From positions 124,001-188,000 of the forward strand of contig NZ_PDWN01000001.1 of NCBI RefSeq assembly GCF_010093205.1: 64,000 nucleotides of DNA, in the 5' to 3' direction. The notes under the pieces are model-generated. The model ran no database searches and was not told the DNA's origin. It saw only the letters and a program-made list of their open reading frames with translations. The translations under genes and the position numbers were made by a program. This document shows positions 55,310-64,000 of the stretch, in pieces (within the stretch, counting starts at the first letter, position 1; the number at the start of each line of letters is the position of its first letter). Source of the DNA: Pseudoxanthomonas daejeonensis. Its GTDB lineage: Bacteria > Pseudomonadota > Gammaproteobacteria > Xanthomonadales > Xanthomonadaceae.

Positions 55310-56586
55310 CAGCCAGCCTCCGCAGCGACCCAGCGATCGCCGTGCGCCGGACGCGCGCCGGGACGGGCCAGCAACAGGTGCGACACGCCGATCGAACGTT
55401 CGAGGAAGCCGCCCTCGCAATAGGCCAGGTAGAACTCCCACAGGCGCAGGAAGCGCTCCTCGTAGCCCAGCGCCTTCGCCTGCTCGCGCGCGCCCATGAA
55501 GCGCTCGCGCCAGGCCCGCAGCGTGCGCGCGTAGGACAGGCCGAAATCCTCCAGGTGCACCAGCTGCAGGTCGCTGGCCCGGGTCTTGGCGGCCAGCATC
55601 GCCTGCACCGAGGGAATGAAGCTGCCAGGGAACACATGGCGCTTGATGAAATCGACCGAGTGCAGCGCCTGCGCGTAGCGGTGGTCCTCGATGGTGATTG
55701 CCTGGACCAGGGCCAGGCCATCGCCGCACAGCAGCGAAGCCAGCTTGCCGAAGTACGTCTCCTGCCAGCGCGCACCGATCGCCTCGATCATCTCGATCGA
55801 CACCAGCCTGTCGTACTGGCCTTCCAGGTCGCGGTAGTCGCGCAACAGCACCGTGACACGCTCCTGCAGGCCGGCCTGCTGCACGCGCGCGGATGCCAGG
55901 TCGAACTGCTCCTGCGAGATCGTGGTGGTGGTGACGTGGCAGCCGTGCCTGCGCGCGGCGTGCAGGGCGAACCCGCCCCAGCCGGTGCCGATCTCCACCA
56001 CCCGCTGCCCGGGCTGCAGGTCCAGCTTGCGGCAGATCGCCTCGAGCTTGCGGGTCGAAGCCTGCTCCAGGGTGTCGTCTTCGGCCCACAGCGCCGACGA
56101 GTACATCAGGTCCGGCGACAGGAACAGGCTGAAGAAATCGTTGCCCAGGTCGTAGTGCGCGGCGATGTTGCGGCGTGCGCCGTCGCGGGTGTTTTCTCGG
56201 GCCGCGTGCCAGGCGCGCAGGGCGGCAGCACCCAGGCGCGCAGGGCCGGTTTCCATCGCATCGAGCAGGTCGCGGTTGCGGACCAGCAGTCGCACGAGTC
56301 CGACCAGGTCGTCGCAGCGCCACAGTCCATCGGCATACGCGGCACCTGCACCTACGCTGCCGTTGAACGCCAGCGCGCGGAAGAAGCGCGGATCGTCCAC
56401 CGACAACCGCACCGCAGCGGCGCTTGCCTGGTCGCCCAGCCGCGCGTGGCCCCACCCGTCGTCGATCTCCAGCGCGCCATGCCGCAGTCCCGCCAGTCGC
56501 CGCAACAGGCGCTCGCGCAGCCAGCCGTCCAGCGCCAAGGGCCGCTCCGCAGCAGCGATGCGGGCTTGAAGGGACGTCTGGCTCAT
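55309..56586 (-). CDS. cfa: Cyclopropane-fatty-acyl-phospholipid synthase
   Basis: A 425-residue enzyme that adds a methylene from SAM across the double bond of phospholipid acyl chains. The N-terminal lipid-binding part is followed by NIAAHYDLGNDFFSLFLSPD and MYSSALWAEDDTLEQA, the SAM site RVVEIGTGWGGFALHAAR, the active-site region LVSIEMIEAIGARWQETYF and IKRHVFPGSFIPSV. Full-length relative to E. coli Cfa. Overlaps its two operon neighbours by 4 bp each. A UfaM-like methyltransferase role is possible given the neighbours. Confidence 0.92.
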   Translation of the reverse strand: MSQTSLQARIAAAERPLALDGWLRERLLRRLAGLRHGALEIDDGWGHARLGDQASAAAVRLSVDDPRFFRALAFNGSVGAGAAYADGLWRCDDLVGLVRLLVRNRDLLDAMETGPARLGAAALRAWHAARENTRDGARRNIAAHYDLGNDFFSLFLSPDLMYSSALWAEDDTLEQASTRKLEAICRKLDLQPGQRVVEIGTGWGGFALHAARRHGCHVTTTTISQEQFDLASARVQQAGLQERVTVLLRDYRDLEGQYDRLVSIEMIEAIGARWQETYFGKLASLLCGDGLALVQAITIEDHRYAQALHSVDFIKRHVFPGSFIPSVQAMLAAKTRASDLQLVHLEDFGLSYARTLRAWRERFMGAREQAKALGYEERFLRLWEFYLAYCEGGFLERSIGVSHLLLARPGARPAHGDRWVAAEAG

Positions 56587-57401
56587 CGATGGGCTCCGCG
56601 ATCGGTCGGGTCGGGCGCCGGCAGCCGCTCGACGGCATGCAGTCGCGGGTGGTCGTGGACGGGCGTGCGCTTGAGCCACAGGCGCAAGGCCTGCCAGTGG
56701 ATCGCGCCCACCACCTGCGCGGTCATGAGCGGATAGCGCCACAGCATCCGCGCCAGCGCCGCGCCATCCAGCGCACGGCGGTGCAGGCGCAGGCTCGCGT
56801 CGAACTCCCGCGAGTCGCCCTCGCTGACCTGCATGTGCACGCGCAGGTCCTCGCCGGGCTCACTGAACTTCCAGTCGTAGCGACGCGCCATCGCCATGAA
56901 CGGGGAGACATGGAAGGCCTTGTCGAAGCGCCAGCGCAACGAGGCTCCGCAGCGCTCGGCCGTCGCCACCGGCAACACGTAGGCATGGCGTTCGCGCCAG
57001 GGCGTGTTGGTGATCTCGGCGACTACCGCCTCCAGCGCGCCACCGGCGTCGGCGGCGGCATGGCAGTAATAGAAAGTGACCGGGTTGAACACGTAACCGG
57101 CATAGCGCGGGTGGCACAGCATGCGCACCGCGCCGGCCGGGCGCTTTCCACTCGCCCGCTCGACCTGGTCCAGCACCGCGTCGCGCAAGGGCCGCGTGGC
57201 GGGGGCAAGGTAATCGCTGCGTCGCCACTCGGCCAGGCTGCGGCCCCGTGCCGACCACAACCAGCGCCCGTCGAACACGTGGTCGACCTCGTCCAGGTCC
57301 AGGTACAGCTGGGCGATGCGGTAGCCGAAGGCGTGGACGCGCGGCTGGTGGCGGCGGTGCGCCACGCGGCCTTCGAATACCGCGCTGTGGAGCACGCTCA
57401 T
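56583..57401 (-). CDS. DUF1365 family protein
   Basis: A 272-residue protein with the family's start SVLHSAVFEGRVAHRRHQPR, VHAFGYRIAQLYLDLDEVDH, the conserved MLCHPRYAGYVFNPVTFYYC and ITNTPWRERHAYVLPV and FDKAFHVSPFMAMARRYDWK. DUF1365 genes commonly pair with an FAD oxidoreductase and a cyclopropane synthase in stress-regulated lipid operons. Reaction not established. ATGA overlaps on both sides. Confidence 0.9.
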   Translation of the reverse strand: MSVLHSAVFEGRVAHRRHQPRVHAFGYRIAQLYLDLDEVDHVFDGRWLWSARGRSLAEWRRSDYLAPATRPLRDAVLDQVERASGKRPAGAVRMLCHPRYAGYVFNPVTFYYCHAAADAGGALEAVVAEITNTPWRERHAYVLPVATAERCGASLRWRFDKAFHVSPFMAMARRYDWKFSEPGEDLRVHMQVSEGDSREFDASLRLHRRALDGAALARMLWRYPLMTAQVVGAIHWQALRLWLKRTPVHDHPRLHAVERLPAPDPTDRGAHR

Positions 57402-58662
57402 GCGACTGCCCCGAGTTGCCGCGCAGGATGGGCCTCGATCGCGGCCGCCACGTCCTCGCCACTGCGCATGCCGTCCTCGTGGAATCCCCAGCCCCAATAG
57501 GCGCCGGCGAACCATGTGCGGCGCACGCCCTGGATCTCGTTGAGTCGCGCGCGCGCGGCGACCGAACCGGTCGTGTACACCGGATGCGAGTACCGCATGC
57601 GTCGCAGGATCTTCGCAGGGTCGATGGCTTCGTCGCGGTTGAGGGTGACCACGAACGGCTCGCGCGACTCCAGTCCCTGCAGCAGGTTCATGCAGTAGCT
57701 CACCGTACATGGCGACTGCGCGTCGGCGGGCACGAAGGCGTTCCAGGCTGCCCAGGCCTTTCGATGGCGTGGCAGCAGGCGTGCATCGGTGTGCAGGACG
57801 ACCTCGTTGTCCTGGTATTCGATGGCGCCCAGGATCGCGCGCTCGCGCGGGTGCAGGTCCTCGATCACGCGCATCGCCTGGTCGCTGTGGCAGGCCAGCA
57901 CCACGTGGTCGAAGTCCTCCGGGCCGCCGGCATGATTGAGGCGCACCCTTCCCGGCTCGCGCATGAGCAGGTGGACCGGGCACGAGCGTCTTACCTGCAC
58001 GCGACCGCGGAAGCGCTCCTGCAGGCGTTCGACATACGTGGCCGACCCGCCTTCCACCACGCGCCATGCCGGGCGCCCGGCGACCTGCAGCATCTGGTGG
58101 TTGGCCATGAAGGCGACCAGGTACTGCGCGGGGAATTCCATGATCCGCGACGGTGGCGCCGACCACAGCGCCGATGCCATCGGCACCAGGTGGTCGTCGC
58201 GGAACGCGGCGCCATAGCCGTGCTGCTCCAGATAGCCGCCCAGGGTCGGTCCCGGGCCCGGCTCGCGAAGCAAGTCCGGCGCCTGCCGGTAGAACCGCAG
58301 CAGGTCGGCGAGCATTCCCAGGAAGCGCGGCGAGGCCAGGTTGCGGCGCTGGCAGAACAGCGCATCGAGCGAGGTCGCGTTGTATTCCAGCCCGTCCTCG
58401 CGCTGCACCGAGAATCCCATCGTGGTCGGCCGGGTCGCCACGCCCAGCTCGTCGAAGAGCGCCGACAGCCGCGGGTAGTGCTCGGTGTTGTGGACGATGA
58501 AGCCGGTATCGACGCGATAGCTGCGGCCGTCCTGTTCGACGTCGTGCGTGTGGGTGTGGCCACCCAGGCGATCGTCGGCCTCGAACAGGACCACCTCGTG
58601 GCGACGCGAAAGCCGCCACGCCGCCGCCAGCCCGGCGATGCCCGAACCGACCACGGCGACCC

Positions 58663-58666
<4 letters not shown>
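57398..58666 (-). CDS. FAD-dependent NAD(P)-binding oxidoreductase of the lipid operon
   Basis: A 422-residue flavoprotein of the amine-oxidase/phytoene-desaturase-like fold: dinucleotide motif VAVVGSGIAGLAAAWRLSRR, VVLFEADDRLGGHTHTHDVE, and a C-terminal WFAGAYWGWGFHEDGMRSG second FAD contact. In R. sphaeroides related proteins of the RpoE/ChrR regulon take part in furan fatty acid formation, so acyl-chain desaturation or oxidation is a reasonable guess. The start is the GTG at 58666, overlapping the desaturase stop as GTGA; the longer frame upstream runs through the desaturase gene. Confidence 0.88.
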
Positions 58667-59631
<965 letters not shown>

Positions 59632-59670
59632 GGTTGGCCTTGGACGCGGGATCGTTGGGAATCTCCCCGG

Positions 59671-59698
59671 TATACGCAGCAGCGGGGCGAATGGATCC
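59671..59698 (-). promoter_or_regulatory. Putative ECF-sigma promoter of the lipid-modification operon
   Basis: Minus strand GGATCC, 16 nt, CGTATA, ending 40 nt before the desaturase ATG. Hexamers and spacing are identical to those upstream of the sigma gene. Confidence 0.72.
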
Positions 59699-59746
59699 CT
59701 TCGCGTGGATGCCTGAACGCGTCAAGGGATGTGCAGCGTCCGTGAT

Positions 59747-59774
59747 GAATCCGATGCATCGCGACGGGCGTAAA
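59747..59774 (+). promoter_or_regulatory. Putative ECF-sigma promoter of the fasciclin gene
   Basis: Plus strand GAATCC, 16 nt, CGTAAA, ending 60 nt before the fasciclin ATG. It differs from the other two motif copies at one base per hexamer and keeps the same spacing. Confidence 0.62.
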
Positions 59775-59834
59775 AGCCTGCGCTGCGCCATGCAGCCCGA
59801 CGTTTCCCTTCTCCGAACTGCACGAGGCATCCCA

Positions 59835-60377
59835 ATGAAGCGCCACCGCATCGCACTCGCTCTTTCGTTCGCCCTGCTCGCTCCTGTTGCCATGCCCGCG
59901 CTGGCCGGCAACGCCGCCACCCAGGCCTCGCCACGCGCCGACGTCGTCGACCTGGCCATCGGCTCAACCGACCACACCACCCTGGTGGCCGCGGTCAAGG
60001 CGGCGGGCCTTGTCGACACGCTCAAGGGCGCCGGACCGTTCACCGTGTTCGCCCCGACCAATGCGGCGTTCGACACACTGCCCGCCGGCACCGTGGACAC
60101 GCTGCTCAAGCCCGCCAACGAGGCCAGGCTTGCCGCGGTCCTGACCTACCACGTAGTGGCCGGCAAGGTGGACGCCGCGACCCTGCTCGGCCAGATCAAG
60201 GCCGGTGGCGGCAAGGCCGCGCTCAAGACGGTACAGGGTGAATCGCTGGTCGCGCGCCTGGACGGCGACCGCGTGCAGCTGACCGATGCCAAGGGAAATA
60301 CCTCGCACGTCACTACTGCCGACCTGCGCGGCAGCAACGGTGTCGTCCACGTCATCGACGGCGTGCTGATGCCCTGA
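59835..60377 (+). CDS. Exported fasciclin-domain protein
   Basis: A 180-residue protein: signal peptide ending near MPALAGNA, then one fasciclin (FAS1) domain with LVAAVKAAGLVDTLKGAGPF, TVFAPTNAAFDTLPAGTV, LTYHVVAGKVDAATLL and the closing GVVHVIDGVLMP. FAS1 domains mediate adhesion or protein contacts; FAS1 genes recur in RpoE/ChrR stress regulons as I recall. Divergent from the lipid operon, with its own motif copy. Confidence 0.92.
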   Translation: MKRHRIALALSFALLAPVAMPALAGNAATQASPRADVVDLAIGSTDHTTLVAAVKAAGLVDTLKGAGPFTVFAPTNAAFDTLPAGTVDTLLKPANEARLAAVLTYHVVAGKVDAATLLGQIKAGGGKAALKTVQGESLVARLDGDRVQLTDAKGNTSHVTTADLRGSNGVVHVIDGVLMP

Positions 60378-60482
60378 CCGCAGGCGGATGCCGGTGCGGG
60401 CGGCGGCTTTCGCAGTCCGCGCACGGCCCGTCGCTCGACCGCACAACCACCCAATCACCTATCCCTTCATGAGATCACTGCC

Positions 60483-61262
60483 ATGAACAGACTGCTGCTC
60501 TCCGCTGCACTGTGCACGCTGGCCGGACCCGCGCTGGCCGGACCGGCCGAAGGTCGTTTTTCCATGTCCCTGCTGGGTGGCATCGACACGCCGGTCAGCG
60601 GCGACGTGCACACCGGCGCCATCTCGGACATTCCGGACCTGGGTCCGCTGAACCCGGCACTTGCCGGCGTCGGTGCCCAGCTTCGGATCGAGTCGCGCGG
60701 ACACGATCGGGTCTATGGCGCGGCCAGTTCGTACGGCCTGGAGTTCGCGTACGGCTTCGACGACCGCTCGGAAATCTTCGGCCAGCTGCGACAGGCCAAC
60801 GCGGGCGCCGGCCGCGTCCGCGTAGGCGGCGCCTACGTACCTGCGCTCGCCACCGAGCTTTCGGTGTTCGGAACCTTCAGCCGCTATGAAGCGTACACGG
60901 CCGAAGTCGGCTATCGCCGCTACTTCGGCGAAAGCGGCTGGGCACGACCGTTCCTGGCCGGACGCATCGGCGGCACCGAGACCGATGCCATCCGGGCCAC
61001 GTTCGAGATCCCCGATGCAAACATCGTCATCCCCGACGCGCCGTTCTTCGACAAGGACTGGGCGCTCAGCGCGGGGCTGGAGGCTGGCGTCATCATCCCG
61101 GTGGGCGGGCGTTTCAGCATGACCGTGAGCGGCGGCGTGCAGTACGTGGGCGACCTGTCCGGTGATGATTCGGCGATCGGCGGTCTGGGGCTGGCATCGA
61201 TCAACGACACCGGCAGCCGGGTTTCCGTACCCGTGTCGATCAGCGGCCGCTGGGATTTCTGA
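60483..61262 (+). CDS. Putative outer-membrane beta-barrel protein
   Basis: A 259-residue exported protein: signal peptide (LLLSAALCTLAGPALAGP), alternating hydrophobic strands such as SSYGLEFAYGFDDRSEIFG, RVRVGGAYVPALATELSVFG and YTAEVGYRRYFGESG, and a terminal Phe in SISGRWDF, the usual barrel signature. No specific family recognised. It follows the fasciclin gene in the same direction after 105 bp. Confidence 0.75.
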   Translation: MNRLLLSAALCTLAGPALAGPAEGRFSMSLLGGIDTPVSGDVHTGAISDIPDLGPLNPALAGVGAQLRIESRGHDRVYGAASSYGLEFAYGFDDRSEIFGQLRQANAGAGRVRVGGAYVPALATELSVFGTFSRYEAYTAEVGYRRYFGESGWARPFLAGRIGGTETDAIRATFEIPDANIVIPDAPFFDKDWALSAGLEAGVIIPVGGRFSMTVSGGVQYVGDLSGDDSAIGGLGLASINDTGSRVSVPVSISGRWDF

Positions 61263-61268
61263 GAAACC

Positions 61269-61300
61269 CCGGTGCAGGCTCCACTCGGAGCCTGCACCGG
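61269..61300. terminator. Bidirectional terminator between convergent genes
   Basis: Perfect 14-bp stem CCGGTGCAGGCTCC / GGAGCCTGCACCGG with a 4-nt ACTC loop, between the outer-membrane protein gene and the convergent sugar dehydrogenase gene. AAA precedes it; no T-run follows. Confidence 0.75.
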
Positions 61301-61310
61301 CACAGGTGCA

Positions 61311-62438
61311 TCAGCGCGCTTGCGGATCCAGGCGGAACAGCCGGCCTTGCGCGCCCTTGTCGCCGTCTTCCAGCAGCCAGATCGTGCCATCAGGGCCCTG
61401 CTCGACTTCGCGGATGCGGGTACCCATGTCGAAACGTTCGGCCTCGCGCGCGCGCTCACCGTCGAAAGACACCCGCACCAGGCTCTGCGAGGACAGGCCG
61501 CCGATCAGGCCGCTGCCTTTCCAGCCCGGATAGCGGTCGCCGCTGTAGATGACGAAGCCGGCCGGCGAGATCACCGGCGTCCAGGTGATCACCGGTGCGC
61601 GGTATTGCGGCTGGGTGTCGTGGTCGGGAATCGGGCGGCCGTCGTAATGATCGCCGTTGGAGACGATCGGATAGCCGTAGTTGGCGCCCTTCTCGACCAG
61701 GTTAAGTTCGTCGCCGCCCTTGGGGCCCATCTCGTGCACCCACAGCCGGCCGTCGCCGTCGAAGGCGATGCCGAGCATGTTGCGATGGCCGAGCGACCAG
61801 ACCTGCGCGGCGACATCGCCCTGGCCGGCGAAAGGATTGCCCTCGGGCAGGCTGCCATCGTCGCGCAGGCGCACGATCTTGCCGAGGTTGGAGGCCATGT
61901 CCTGCGCCGGATCGAACTTCTGCCGTTCGCTGGAGGTGATCCACAGCAGCCCGTCGCCACCGAAGGCGATGCGATGGCCGTAATGGCCGTTGCCCGTGAC
62001 CTTGGGCACCTGCCGCCAGATCACCTGCAGGTCTTCCAGTTCGTTGTCTTCGAGGTCGAGCCTGGCGCGCGCGACCGCAGCGCCGGAGGTATTGCCTTCA
62101 CCGGTCTCGGCATAGCTGAGGTAGACCCAGCCGTTCTGCGCGAACTGCGGATGCAGCACCACGTCGCCGAAGCCGCCCTGGCCGGCATGCACCACGTCCG
62201 GCACGCGCTCGATGCGGGTGCGCTTGCCGCTGGTGACATCCTGCAACCACAGGCGACCGGCCTTCTCGGTGACCAGCAGGCGGCCGTCGGGCAGGAACGT
62301 CATCGCCCAAGGCTCGTCGAAGCGACCCGCCTCCACGGCATTGAAGGGCTTTGCGGCGGTGCCGGGCGATTGCGCGCCGGCGCTGCTGCAGGCTACGGCA
62401 AGCGCGGCGGCAAGCAGGAGGGTGGAATGGAAGCGCAT
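61311..62438 (-). CDS. PQQ-dependent sugar dehydrogenase (soluble GDH-like)
   Basis: A 375-residue exported six-bladed propeller of the glucose/sorbosone dehydrogenase family. Signal peptide, then FDEPWAMTFLPDGRLLVTEK, VLHPQFAQNGWVYLSY, NGHYGHRIAFGGDGLLWITS (with the catalytic His), LGHRNMLGIAFDGDGRLWVH and EMGPKGGDELNLV. It oxidises aldose sugars with PQQ. Start at the ATG 62438 with GAGG upstream; the ATG at 62465 is a less likely alternative. Possible lipid anchor at AVACSS. Confidence 0.92.
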   Translation of the reverse strand: MRFHSTLLLAAALAVACSSAGAQSPGTAAKPFNAVEAGRFDEPWAMTFLPDGRLLVTEKAGRLWLQDVTSGKRTRIERVPDVVHAGQGGFGDVVLHPQFAQNGWVYLSYAETGEGNTSGAAVARARLDLEDNELEDLQVIWRQVPKVTGNGHYGHRIAFGGDGLLWITSSERQKFDPAQDMASNLGKIVRLRDDGSLPEGNPFAGQGDVAAQVWSLGHRNMLGIAFDGDGRLWVHEMGPKGGDELNLVEKGANYGYPIVSNGDHYDGRPIPDHDTQPQYRAPVITWTPVISPAGFVIYSGDRYPGWKGSGLIGGLSSQSLVRVSFDGERAREAERFDMGTRIREVEQGPDGTIWLLEDGDKGAQGRLFRLDPQAR

Positions 62439-62532
62439 GCGATACACCTCGCTGGAAGGGATCATCCGATCCTACCCGTGGCGCGTCACGTGGCCGTGAC
62501 GCCGCTGCGAACGCCGTCGGTGCGGGCCGCTG

Positions 62533-63963
62533 TCAGCGCGTGCGCTTGAGCGCGGCGAATGCTTCCAGCGCCGCCTGCCTGCCCTCGGCAAGATCGACCT
62601 GCGGCATGCGCGGATAGCCCGGCGCGTGCCGCCGCAGGAGGTCCGGCTGCTCCCAGGGCGCGAACCGCGCGGGCAACGGCAACGCCGCCAGCTCCGGCAC
62701 CCAGCGTGCGACGTACGCGCCGTCCGGATCGAACTTGCGCGCCTGGGTCACCGGATTGAACACGCGGAAGTAGGGGGCGGCATCGGCACCGGTGCCGGCG
62801 GTCCATTGCCAGCCCTGCGTATTGTTGGCGAGGTCCGCGTCGACCAGCGTGTCCCAGAACCAGCGCGCGCCGTGTTGCCAGTGCACGCGCAGGTGCTTGG
62901 TCAGCCAGCTGGCCACGATCATGCGCACGCGGTTGTGCATCCAGCCGGTGTGCCAGAGCTCGCGCATGCCCGCATCCACGATCGGTACGCCGGTACGGCC
63001 GTGGCGCCAGGCGTCGAGCCGGGCCTGCAGCGGCCGGGCCCAGCGGAAGTCCTCGAAGCGTGGGTCCAGGTCGCGCTCGGGCACGTGCGGGAAGTGGTGC
63101 ATGACGTGGTGCGCGAATTCACGCCAGCCCAGTTCGGCGAGGAAGCGGTCGCGGTCGGCGGGCGCGACGCCGTCGCCTGCATCGATGATCGACGCGGCCA
63201 CGCGCTGCACCGATATCTCGCCGAAGTGCAGGTGCGGGGACAGGCGCGAGGTGCCCGCCTCGGCGGCCATGTCGCGGGCCGCCGCGTAGCCGTCGAGCGA
63301 TGCGCCGAGAAAGCGCGCCAGCGCCTCGCGCGCGCCCGCTTCGCCCGCATTGAAGCGTTTCCAGAAGCCCGTGTCCCACGCCGGAACCGGCGCCGGCAGC
63401 GCATGATCCATCGACACGTCATGCGGTGCCTCGATGGCATCGGGCGAAGGCAGTTGCGCCGGCGCATCCCAGGTTTCCGGCACCCGCCACTGCGCGCGCG
63501 CCGAACGCCAGAACGGGGTGAACACGCGATAGGGATCGCCCTGCTTGGTGGCCAGTTCCCAGGGCTCGAACAACAGCGAGCCGTTGAAGCTCTCCGCGTG
63601 CAGGCCTGCCTGCCGCAGGCTGCGCTTGATTCTTGCATCGCGCTGTTCGATCGCCGGCTCGTAGCGGCGCGTCCACAGCACCGCCTCTGCGCCGGTGAGC
63701 GCGGCCAGCGCCTGCAGCGTGCCCAGGCTCGGGCCATGCAGCACCAGCAGGCGCGAACCGCGCCGCTCGAGCTCGGCCGACAGTGCAGCCAGCGAACGGC
63801 GACGCCACGCATCGGACGCCGCACCGGGAGCCCAGCCACCTTCTTCGTCGGGTGCGTGGATGTAGACCGGGATCGGCAACCAGCCGCGCTCGAGCGCCGC
63901 GCGCAGGGCGGGCTGGTCGTCCAGGCGCAGGTCGTCGCGGAACCAGACCAGGGCAGCTCCCAT
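62533..63963 (-). CDS. phrB: Deoxyribodipyrimidine photolyase
   Basis: A 476-residue class I CPD photolyase that uses blue light and FADH- to split cyclobutane pyrimidine dimers. The N-terminal antenna domain (ALVWFRDDLRLDDQPALRAA) is followed by the FAD-binding helical domain with TSRLSPHLHFGEISVQRV, WREFAHHVMHHFP, TGVPIVDAGMRELWHTGWMH, NRVRMIVASWLTKHL and DLANNTQGWQWTAGTGADA. Its upstream region lies outside the window, so whether the ECF motif precedes it cannot be seen. Photolyase is a core member of RpoE/ChrR regulons in other bacteria. Confidence 0.96.
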   Translation of the reverse strand: MGAALVWFRDDLRLDDQPALRAALERGWLPIPVYIHAPDEEGGWAPGAASDAWRRRSLAALSAELERRGSRLLVLHGPSLGTLQALAALTGAEAVLWTRRYEPAIEQRDARIKRSLRQAGLHAESFNGSLLFEPWELATKQGDPYRVFTPFWRSARAQWRVPETWDAPAQLPSPDAIEAPHDVSMDHALPAPVPAWDTGFWKRFNAGEAGAREALARFLGASLDGYAAARDMAAEAGTSRLSPHLHFGEISVQRVAASIIDAGDGVAPADRDRFLAELGWREFAHHVMHHFPHVPERDLDPRFEDFRWARPLQARLDAWRHGRTGVPIVDAGMRELWHTGWMHNRVRMIVASWLTKHLRVHWQHGARWFWDTLVDADLANNTQGWQWTAGTGADAAPYFRVFNPVTQARKFDPDGAYVARWVPELAALPLPARFAPWEQPDLLRRHAPGYPRMPQVDLAEGRQAALEAFAALKRTR

Positions 63964-64000
63964 GCGCGCTCCTAGCCGGTGCCGCGGTTCTTGCCCCGCC

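Overview
The window reads as one continuous chromosomal segment of a high-GC gammaproteobacterium of the Xanthomonadaceae/Lysobacteraceae (Lysobacter, Luteimonas, Pseudoxanthomonas type). The case rests on gene content and order: bifunctional PutA; tyrS / M23 peptidase / anmK; radC beside coaBC-dut-algC; xthA divergent from pyrE; glnB / ubiK / comM; speA divergent from speE; aceB-aceA with a divergent LysR gene; and a short REP-like repeat carrying GTAGGAGCGGGCATGAC between genes. There is no rRNA, tRNA, CRISPR array or insertion sequence that I can recognise.

Layout. 0-9.5 kb: end of an AraC-type regulator, putA, a membrane diguanylate cyclase, tyrS, a murein endopeptidase and anmK. 9.6-16.5 kb: a cell-surface-signalling cassette (TonB-dependent receptor, FecR-like anti-sigma, FecI-like sigma) beside a secreted protein that fuses a cyanophycinase domain to an isoaspartyl-dipeptidase domain. 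16.5-39.5 kb: mostly housekeeping genes (macrodomain protein, AmpG-like permease, xthA, pyrE, membrane-anchored phosphomannomutase, dut, coaBC, radC, argS, SPOR protein, SDR, MarC, polyamine genes, PII, ubiK, comM, S9 peptidase).

39.5-44.7 kb: the most unusual locus. A 105-residue peptide with a nitrile-hydratase-like (NHLP/Nif11-like) leader is divergent from a SagB-like dehydrogenase. It converges on, and overlaps by 16 bp, a large membrane protein with a degenerate class III nucleotide-cyclase domain and TPR repeats. A cyclic-nucleotide-binding GGDEF protein lies directly upstream of that gene. The cassette is visibly lower in GC than its surroundings, and the GC break falls inside the cyclase-like gene. 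I read it as a putative, uncharacterised peptide-modification (RiPP-like) system.

45-49.4 kb: isocitrate lyase, malate synthase and their probable LysR regulator. 49.4-51.4 kb: small accessory genes. 51.4-64 kb: a photo-oxidative/singlet-oxygen stress region. It holds an ECF sigma factor with a ChrR-type zinc anti-sigma, then a seven-gene lipid-remodelling operon (desaturase, FAD oxidoreductase, DUF1365, cyclopropane synthase, DUF1295, second methyltransferase, lipocalin), five of whose junctions are 4-bp stop/start overlaps. A fasciclin protein, an outer-membrane protein, a PQQ-type sugar dehydrogenase and a photolyase follow. Three copies of one promoter-like motif (GGATCC or GAATCC, 16 bp, CGTATA or CGTAAA) lie upstream of the sigma gene, the lipid operon and the fasciclin gene, which ties the region into one regulon.
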